DNA from: Himantopus leucocephalus
Taxonomy: Eukaryota; Chordata; Aves; Charadriiformes; Recurvirostridae
Length of the DNA: 64,000 bases
Assembly: GCA_003993805.1 (NCBI GenBank)
Contig: RSEF01000014.1
Location: forward strand, 2,171,941-2,235,940
Direction of reading: 5' to 3'
This document shows, in pieces, positions 52,801 to 61,800 of this stretch. A program made the translations under genes and the position numbers. Positions within the stretch are counted from its first letter, which is position 1, and every line of letters starts with the position of its first letter. The notes under the pieces are model-generated. The model was not told the origin of the DNA, did not search any database, and saw only the letters and a program-made list of their open reading frames with translations.

Positions 52801-55800
52801 GAGGGCTAAAACACGGTGCCCTTAAATAAGCACTAAGAACGTGTTTAGCAAGGATGAAAGAAAAGTAATCTTTACTTTCCTTATTGCAGGCGTAGTCCTT
52901 CAGAGAAACAGAAGATAGCACGCCCGCTGCTGAGAGCAAAACGCTTTTATGATTGAGCAGCAGCCAATGAGCTCCACCTCCGACAAATGGGTGGCAGAGT
53001 TAAGGAAGAAGTACGTACATAGAAAAGTGGCACAGAAAATGTTAGCTTTGCCCATCCTCTGTGTATGCACTGGGTTCCAACTGGAAAGTTACACACCCTT
53101 TATAAGTCAAGATTGGAGCGTGCACGCAAGGGTTTATTTGAACATCAGTGCTGTTAAAAGCCGTGTGTCCTGGGCGATATGCTGCAGTAATTTTACAGGA
53201 CAGTATGGAATTCAAGTCACAAACTTCTGTTTTAAACCATCTTGATGTAGAATTAAGCTACTTAAGATTAGATAATACTCCACTTTTGGCAGGGCCTTTT
53301 TTATTTGTTTTCGGGGGAGGCGTTGGGTGTTTCGTTTGTTTGGTTTTTAAAGTTCTTGCAAGCCCAAATTCATTAGCTGTCCCTCATTTCATTCTGGACA
53401 GAAGAGCTCACTGCTTCATCGACAGAATTCTGCCCCTGCTTTGGGAGCAAGCCTCTCTCAAAACTTTACACTGTCTTTGTCCGCTTGTGCCCAGCAAGCC
53501 CAGAGACCCCTCAGATCACACACCAGTCAGGCGCCAGGGCTCCGTCCACGTCGACTCAGGCAGCGCGTTCCCCCTCAGCTCAGCCGAGGGCCCTGGCAGA
53601 GGGACCCCGACCCCAACCTCCCAGTGACCTGCTCGCACGAGTGCTCCGCAACGGGCTGGAATTGAAAGGAACCAGTTCCTTGGAAGCAGTAACCTCCATG
53701 AGCACAGCTGCATTTGGACGATGTGCACCCACAGGGAGACAAGGAGCATTACTGAAACAGGGTCTCCTGCTCAGATCAAAGACATTTCCTTGTCTGTAGC
53801 CAGCGTCAGATTAGATGAGGGGAGCAGGGATCGCTCTTCCCAACCCACACCACCTCCCAGTCTGTGAAGCAATGGGATTCAACATGGGAATTCTTTTTAC
53901 CACATTACTACAATATTTTAATGCAGCGTTGGACAGAACTTGACAAATGAGCTAGCTGGACAACTAATAAAACTGAAGACCAAGGCATGACGCTTTGAGG
54001 CACACCTTAGTTTATCTCATAAAAATCCACTCTCCTTTTCAGCAGAACTTGTACACAACTAGCTCCCTGTCCAATGAGAAATAGCATATACTTAATGACT
54101 AGATTCCATCCTGCTTCCTCCCCCTGATGAAATCAGGACATTTAGCAATATAACACAGACACGACAAAGGGTAAGGCTCACATTGGCCAGAACCTACAGT
54201 ATTTTTCCTAAAGGCAGTAGTGCTCACCTGAAAAGTCCTTCACTAACTACAGACTTCTACAGTTTTGGTTCTTTGACCTTCACGCTTAAGCCACGGGGAT
54301 GTTCAGAACTTGCTCGGCCTGTTGAGAACGCTACTACTCAAAGAAACATAGCATTTCTAAATTCACTACTCCCTCTCTGAGCTACCTTTTAACGCCCCAG
54401 TTTAAAACAAAATTAAAACCAAAAAATATCGGAGTACCTTACAGTTGACAAAATTCCATACCACAATTAACATGTTTAACTGAAAAGAACACTTTGGAGG
54501 TTATTTCAGCATTTCTGCAGATAACATAATGCATTAATGTACCCACCCAAAATGGACCTCACTTCAACACCCACTGAAGGTTCAAGATCTCCACGTACGA
54601 CAGAGTGTTATGCATTAGCCCACAAAAAAAGTTGAGCCATCTGATCAATTCTTAAATAGCTACGTCTGTATGCCACAAACAGAAGAGATTCAGGTAAACT
54701 ATAAAAACTTTAAATGGAATCCAAATCAAAATGCATATTCTGCAACTTTTAACAAAAAAATACCATTATGAAAAAATGATCAGTACTGTACAGTAAAATA
54801 TTTTACACTCGCAGTTACTAAAATTTCTGAAACTTGCTAGTGGAAAGTAACCAGCAATAAAACACGTTTCATTCTTACCTGGAGAAGGGGAGTGTGAACA
54901 TGCGAGACCACGTGAGGAAGCCTTCGCCATTCTCGAATGGCTAGGCTACTCGCCATCTCTACCAGACGCTCGATGAAGTTAAGCTGCTGCTCCTCCGGAT
55001 GGCAGATGGCTAAGTACCCTCTGTACATGTTCACCTTCCACGCCATCTCCTTCGGACAGCTCAACTCCACCTGGCAATGACATGGGAAAAAGCCAAGTAA
55101 AGATCATTCACACTCAAATGCAGATTTTTTTTAAATTACTTTACTAAAAGCCTTCTTAAGCAAACACTTAGTTTTGTTTTTCATAAAAATCAGCTCATTT
55201 TCTAAAAATACCAGACTAAAAGATGAAAATTTCTGTCACCCGAGGAGCTCTCAGAGCTACTGGCCAGGGCAGGCCAGCAAACAAACGGCAAATTCAGCAG
55301 GAGCGGCAGCACCTGCACACAGCCCGCTCTCCGGCTGTGAGCGCACCGACCGCCGCAGCGCAGCGCGCAGGGCCGAGCATGCTGCCAGCCAGCCCGCGAG
55401 GGAGCGTCAGGCTCACCGCAAACCTACTCACCCTCTGAAAGGGAAAAAGAGGCTTCTCAGCGGATAAGGCGTAGCACCTCCAGCACAAGCAACCTCAGCT
55501 TCTCACTTAACAGGATCCCATCCCTGTACGTCAGCACTGTATGCCGGCGTTGTACTTCCTAACCGCCTGCTCTAGCACAGTACTAAGTTTATGAGAATAA
55601 ACACTTAAATTTTTTAAGTCATCTACAACTAACCCTCCTTCATGTCACAGTAATTTGAGTACAGGTGCAGTCATTTTAAATCATTTTCTTGAAATCCTGG
55701 AAGCGTAGAAATATGGCAATTAAACCAGCAGAGTACTCGAATCGTCTAGTAACTAAATTCTGTGAGGATTTTACAGCAAACTTGCACTTAACCAACGCTC

Positions 55801-58800
55801 ACTAGCTGACACCGCACGCCTCAAATCTTGAACTTCTTGCCTTCTCCTTCTTTCGCTTTACATCAAAGCCTTTATGGTTTGATACGCAACACGGCAACCC
55901 TGCTGCATTACCTTCTTGTTGATAGACTGTACCTTAACCATTACAATTGTTATTTCTGTTATCCTCAACTGACTTTTACGCCTGAGCCAGCAGAGAGAAA
56001 CTGCCAGGTACCAACCTTACACTTACACAGTGAAAATAATCTCCTTCTTTATTACATTATCTACTGGATCATTAAACACAATGGCAATGTGAGCAAATGG
56101 AAATGAGTCTTGGGTCCTATCAAAGGCCACTCGCTATTTTAGTAGCTCAACTTTAATAGGTAGATTATTAAACATGTTTCACAAAGATTTACAAAAACTG
56201 ATACGTATTTGCCATCCCTTCTCACCTCTTGTGAATCAACCATGCAACTTGATAAAAACCAGCCGCATTAAAGAATAGCAATAAACTGGAGTAGCGAGTA
56301 CAGCAGCACAGAACCACGTATTCTTTCACATGCTAATATTTATGCAAACGTGTCCTGACACTTTTACAAGAATCTGACTAGAGCCACAAAAGCTCCATTT
56401 ATGGCTTCAGCAGCTTCTTCTCCTTAGTCGTTCTGCAAATGTCTCGTTACTGAAAACAGCTCATTTAATGTAACTGCCGCTAAAGCACATCGGCAGTTAC
56501 TCCACTTGCAAATCTCCAAAACCAGAACCTGTCAGACATGATCTATTTCATTCTGTTTAAACTCAAGGTTTATCATATACTGTACAATACACTTCTTATT
56601 TTAGGCTTTGAAGGTTTCTCAAATAATGTTATTTCTAGAATTAGCCACTGAAGCTGCATATTTAATTAGGACACAAAATACCAATTGTTACAAGAACAAA
56701 AGAAGTTAATTAAAATGTAAATATAACATATAAGAATTTTTGTAGCATATGCAGCTTGCTACTTGATTTGGCTTCACACGGGCTGGTAAATGCTAAAATC
56801 CATCTTTAGAGACACCTATTTAATTTGAACCATCAGTACTACAAATATTGAAAAATTCCATTTCAACTGCTGCCCTTAATTTAGGTTCCATCAAAAGACA
56901 ACACTACCTTTAGTTAATTAAACAACCGCTGTTTGCAGTAGTTTAGCCTTTAAAGCAAATCAAACTGATCGCATCCACGTATTTTCCCTTCTGACAAAAG
57001 AAAGTCTTACAGAAGAATAAACGTACTACATTTAAAAAAAATGTAATATCCAGTTTGATTTTGAAGATACGAGAAATACACAACTCGGCATATTTATCAC
57101 GCCAGACTAAGCTGTCACAAGGCAGCACACTCTTAGGATATTTTGTATACAGGAACTTAATCCTGTGAGATATCGGAATTAAAGGATGCTCAGCATTTCT
57201 CATGATTTATCCTTCGCGAATATTATGAAACTAGACAGTCAACCACCAATTTGACAGCTAATGCTATTAACTGGTAGGTGCTGGTTCAAAACTTAAACAG
57301 GACTGAGGAAACATCAAACCCCAGTTAAGTGAGGGACTAATTCTTCTGGCTCTGGCTCTGCAATATGAAAAAACACAGCCTAAGGCTCTGCTCAGAGCTT
57401 TCTCAGAAAAATAGTATTTTAGACATGCAATTCACGCCCTTATTCCAAACTCTGACATCTTTAGCAGCGTAACTCCAGTAATGTCACAGTCTATAGCAAC
57501 GGTGCAAGGAAGATCAGCAAGCTCCCTTCCACTTGGGATTTCATGCAGTATTCTCACCTCTCACATTTCAGTTCCACATCTGGTTTATGCTCCTACATTA
57601 ACTAATCAGAGATGAACAACTCCCCCTACCATGAAAGGAGGGTACATGTGCCTACAATTTAAAAAGAAACCCCAAAGTTTTCAATCTTCTATAGAACAGT
57701 GACGCCGCATACAAAGTTAAAAAAAAAAATCCCAGAAGAATCTCCTGGTGCTGCCACTACCGAATTCTGCCATTTGCCCGGACGCCCGAGCTGGCAGCGC
57801 AGCCTGACGTTTTACCGCCACCTCGAGAGCGATAACCGCCAGCCTGTTCACATGGGATGGCTCTTATGCAGCTGGGAAGAAGATGCCTAAGAGAGGATAA
57901 GGAGGAAGTTACCTAAATACGGCCAGCTTCTCGCATGTGGAAGAATTCATCACAATTTGCTCTCGGTTAAAAATACCTACCTACGTATTTTCTGTTGCAT
58001 CTTTTCAGAAAGCGGGGGGCCATTCACGGCATGTTTCCCTCGCTGTTTAAAGTTTATTCACAAAAAAAAATAAATTCATGGACTCTTGGAAAGAAAAAAA
58101 GATCTTCCAGACTTCGATCTTTCAAAGCGTTATTTTCTGTATGTCGTGTGCCCCCTGCCTTCAAGCTGTTCTGTAACAGCCAAAACGTCACAGAGCTCTC
58201 ATTCGTCAGGCGCACGGATGGCACAGAACGCAGTCTCACGAGTGAGAGCAGGGAAGGACGAAGGGAAGGTTAAATGTTTTACAAACGCCTGCTGTTCAGC
58301 AAAATGAATTACAAGCAGAACACAATAATGAACTCCATAATGAATCAGGAAGGTCAATAACAGGAAAGTACAAACAATACATTTTATGCGTTACCAAAGG
58401 AAGATGATCGCTACCTCACTTGCCATACACAAGCCCCATTACTTTCTAACAACACAGCTAAGCGCTGTGCTGGTTTCTAAAACAAAGTGTAACAGGCAGG
58501 GCAAATCTATGCTACTTCGGATGAAGAGTATGTCCCAAAAGGCTGTGGCATCTCAATTCTTGGAGATATTAAAACCCTACTAGACAAGGCAACCTCATCT
58601 CCTTGGCCCTGCTCCGAATGCAGCGTCGGGCCAGAAGACCTCCAGAAGTCCCCTCTAACTCAAACTATTTTATGGCTCTGTAACCTTTACGTTAAAACTA
58701 CAATAGTATAATCATTGACACATCAAGCTTCTGAGGAAACCTTGAACCATCAGAAAATTCCAAACTCAAGTTTTCCAGTTCCATGGAAGACCAAATAAGG

Positions 58801-61800
58801 AACTTGGAGGAAACAACTCCTACTCGCAGCGCTACATCAAAGCCTCAGCACTCTGTCACAAACGTACATATCTAGAAGCCTGTACGATCATTATGATATT
58901 TACTTCTACCATAAAACTTACCACAAATGATCACAATTTGAGAGGACCTAAAAACACTTCCTGGCTTTATTTCTTTTTTTCAGTAAGGACTGTACATTTA
59001 AGCAGAGTCACTTCACAAAAGCTTACTCTTTCTTGTAAGTGGTCTCAGTATTTTCACGTGTGCGCATTTTGTTTGTTCCTGTAAAGGTGTAAAATACAAA
59101 GAACGTCCCTCCCCAATACTGCATTATTTTAAATAATACCATATACTTGCAAGGGTCCCATTTAAGTTTCTCCACACATCCCTGCTGACGCACGCTTCTG
59201 CGACAAGCGTTGGTTGCTTTGCAGTGACTCGTTACCACGCACCGTATCTTCCACCTGCCCTGGCTACGTGTCTGACACAGCACCGGTTCATAAACAGATA
59301 GAACCGAGATTGTCTGTTGAAATGACAAGCTTCGATTGCCAAAATACCCAGCTTCCAAAGAGCAGTTCACTGTGTCCGAGAAATGAAGGGCAATGCTGAC
59401 TTGTTAGAAATGTCATCGGTAAAATAACCAAAGAAACTGAGCATTAGCATAACCCCCTCACTCACCTGCACCAGAGCCTCCTTCATAGCAGTCCAGTTGG
59501 AGACCCTCCATGCACATTCCAGGACGAGGTAAGGATTTATATGACCTTTTGATTGGCCGTATTCTGTCAAAGGTTCCCACTGGTTCAATTCTTTTGAGCA
59601 ACTAAGAAAATCAAAAGCATTCTCAGATCGGTTGCCAAAAAAACCCCAATTCCAATAGAAGTGGCTATAGATGTTGTGTATCAGACTGTTATCTGCATAT
59701 TCGTGTGTCTGTGAACAGCTCTGCAGCACTGCAAAAGTTTTATCCAGATGGGAAGATTTGTTTTTTATTTATTTTATTTATTACCAGTTATAATACACAA
59801 ATCTGTGAACAGGGAAGAGATGAATTTTGTGTCTCCCAGAACAACCATTTTGAACAGGAAAAACAAATTTTAGCTCCAGTCTATTTCCATCAGTAGCAAA
59901 TTACATTTTTCCAACACTTCAGGCATATCACTTCTGAGGGTCTGTTAAGGGAGTAAAAAAATAGCTTTTTTTATTCCCTTAAGTTTCCCCTGTATCTGAG
60001 CTAAGTCCTGAGCTAAGTTTATTCTCGTAACTAATGCTTTAAACCAGCAGGGTATTTCGCTTCTATTGCAGGGTAAAAATACTTGTTCTACATCAGCTTT
60101 ACAGTCTTACCGAATCCAATGGTCTTCCCAGAGCTGATACTCCGGAAAGATCGAAGGGGAAGCATTGTTCCGTTCATGCTCTTTTTTAGCCTTTTCCATT
60201 GCTTTTTCATAAGTTTCTTGTGCCTAAATTAAATTTAAACCATTTTATTTTTCCATCCGCTACATACACATTAACTCAACATTATTTTCTTTAAAAAAAA
60301 AAAGTTGTAAGAAAACTTTTATAAGTTCTAAGTTAAAAAAAAAATGAAGTGTGTTAACTCATTCCTGAATATAGTCATTATTTGGCAGCTTTATCAATGT
60401 CATGAAAAACTGATGGATGTGCTCAAAAATCTCACCTTATCTAGGTATTACACAGCCTTAAACTACTGCTCTAGCCAGGAGAGAAGCTGTGGCACTTTCT
60501 GTTTTAGAAGACTGAAGTTATTTATTAATATTCAGAATATTTTCCTGCTGACCAGAATATCCATCCTGACAGCAGAACTACTCAAATCCTTTCCGTATCA
60601 AGGGTGTACCTGTTCGAAAAAGCCATGTTGTTCATAGGCAATAGCTGTCGCCGTCTCTGGGAATTTGCAGCGCTTCTGCCATAGCCCAGCCCACATATCC
60701 TCTTCTTGTAACAAGGAGTAGAGCTCAGCGAGGGAATCCAGTATTTCCTAGAATGTTAAGCACACACATTTCTCCACAGTCAACCTCTCCTTACAAAGCA
60801 TAGCAGAGAGCAAAACCACACGTTCTACGCTGAGGCAAATTGAGAAAGACATGGAAATAGAGAAGTGTTTATATAAACTCTTTTTAGAAGTCTAGAAGAC
60901 AAGCAATTAGTAACAACCAAGTACAGAGAAGAACACCACCGCATTACATGACAAACCCCCCGTGGCTGGTACATTGATTCTTGCCTGTCGTCCCTAATGT
61001 ATCAGATCAAATCATAGAAAACAAAATTGTTTCACACGGCAACAACTTGGTCTTTAATGTAAAAAGAATCTGTAATGTTCAGCCTCCTCAGCTGATGGCA
61101 AACATGCCAATGTATGATCCACCTGACGGACTACTAAACACAGCAGTACCTGCGTACAGGGAACTCAATTTTGTTTAGCTAATACTTCTTTAAGGTCAGA
61201 AACCAACAGACTTGCTTAGGGAAAGCACAGGCCCTTTGAGTGGGCAGAGGCTATACAGACTGCTACTCCAGATTTAAAATTAGGGGCAGAAACTGCTACA
61301 TCTAGTTCTACAGAGCTGCAGAGAATTGTGTCAAGAACTGTCAAACGCAGATGGAAAAGAGAGAAACAGAGAAAAATAGGAAAATATCAATGACAGACGA
61401 AAGAAAAGCATGAGAAGTAGGGAAGACACATAGCAGGCAATGTTGCAAGTGTCTGTATTCACAAGCACACCAGGACAGAAATTTCTTCACTGAATTTAAA
61501 AAAAAAANNNNNNNNNNNNNNNNNNNNNNNNNNNNNNNNNNNNNNNNNNNNNNNNNNNNNNNNNNNNNNNNNNNNNNNNNNNNNNNNNNNNNNNNNNNNN
61601 NNNNNNNGATACTATCGTACTATACTGTCACTGTGTTTTTCTCTTCACATTTCAAAATGTATTTCAATTAATATAACACTACCTGTTGAGGAGGAGTTAT
61701 GCTTTCCTGCTCATAAAATTCTGTTGTCTGTTTAGGCTTAATTTGTAGGCTCAGTCCTTTCTCAAAGGCTTGATGTTCCAGCATCAGTGTAGAACGAAAC

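Larger units (their letters stand above)
49748..54878 (-). other. TRRAP intron (5.1 kb) with an internal CpG-rich block
   Basis: The intron is mostly AT-rich. The exceptions are a CpG-rich block at about 51.68-52.13 kb and a smaller GC-rich patch at about 53.49-53.65 kb. No exon matching TRRAP is seen between its boundaries. Confidence 0.8.
55071..59465 (-). other. TRRAP intron (4.4 kb)
   Basis: The intron contains a GC- and CpG-rich patch at about 55.29-55.43 kb and a CR1 3' fragment at about 58535-58686. The remainder is AT-rich with no exon seen. Confidence 0.8.

Noticed and set aside
54180..58600. Possible location of the missing TRRAP exons in the 4.4 and 5.1 kb introns
   Set aside because: No minus-strand segment there matches the expected FAT-domain peptides, and the exons on both sides join correctly to one another.
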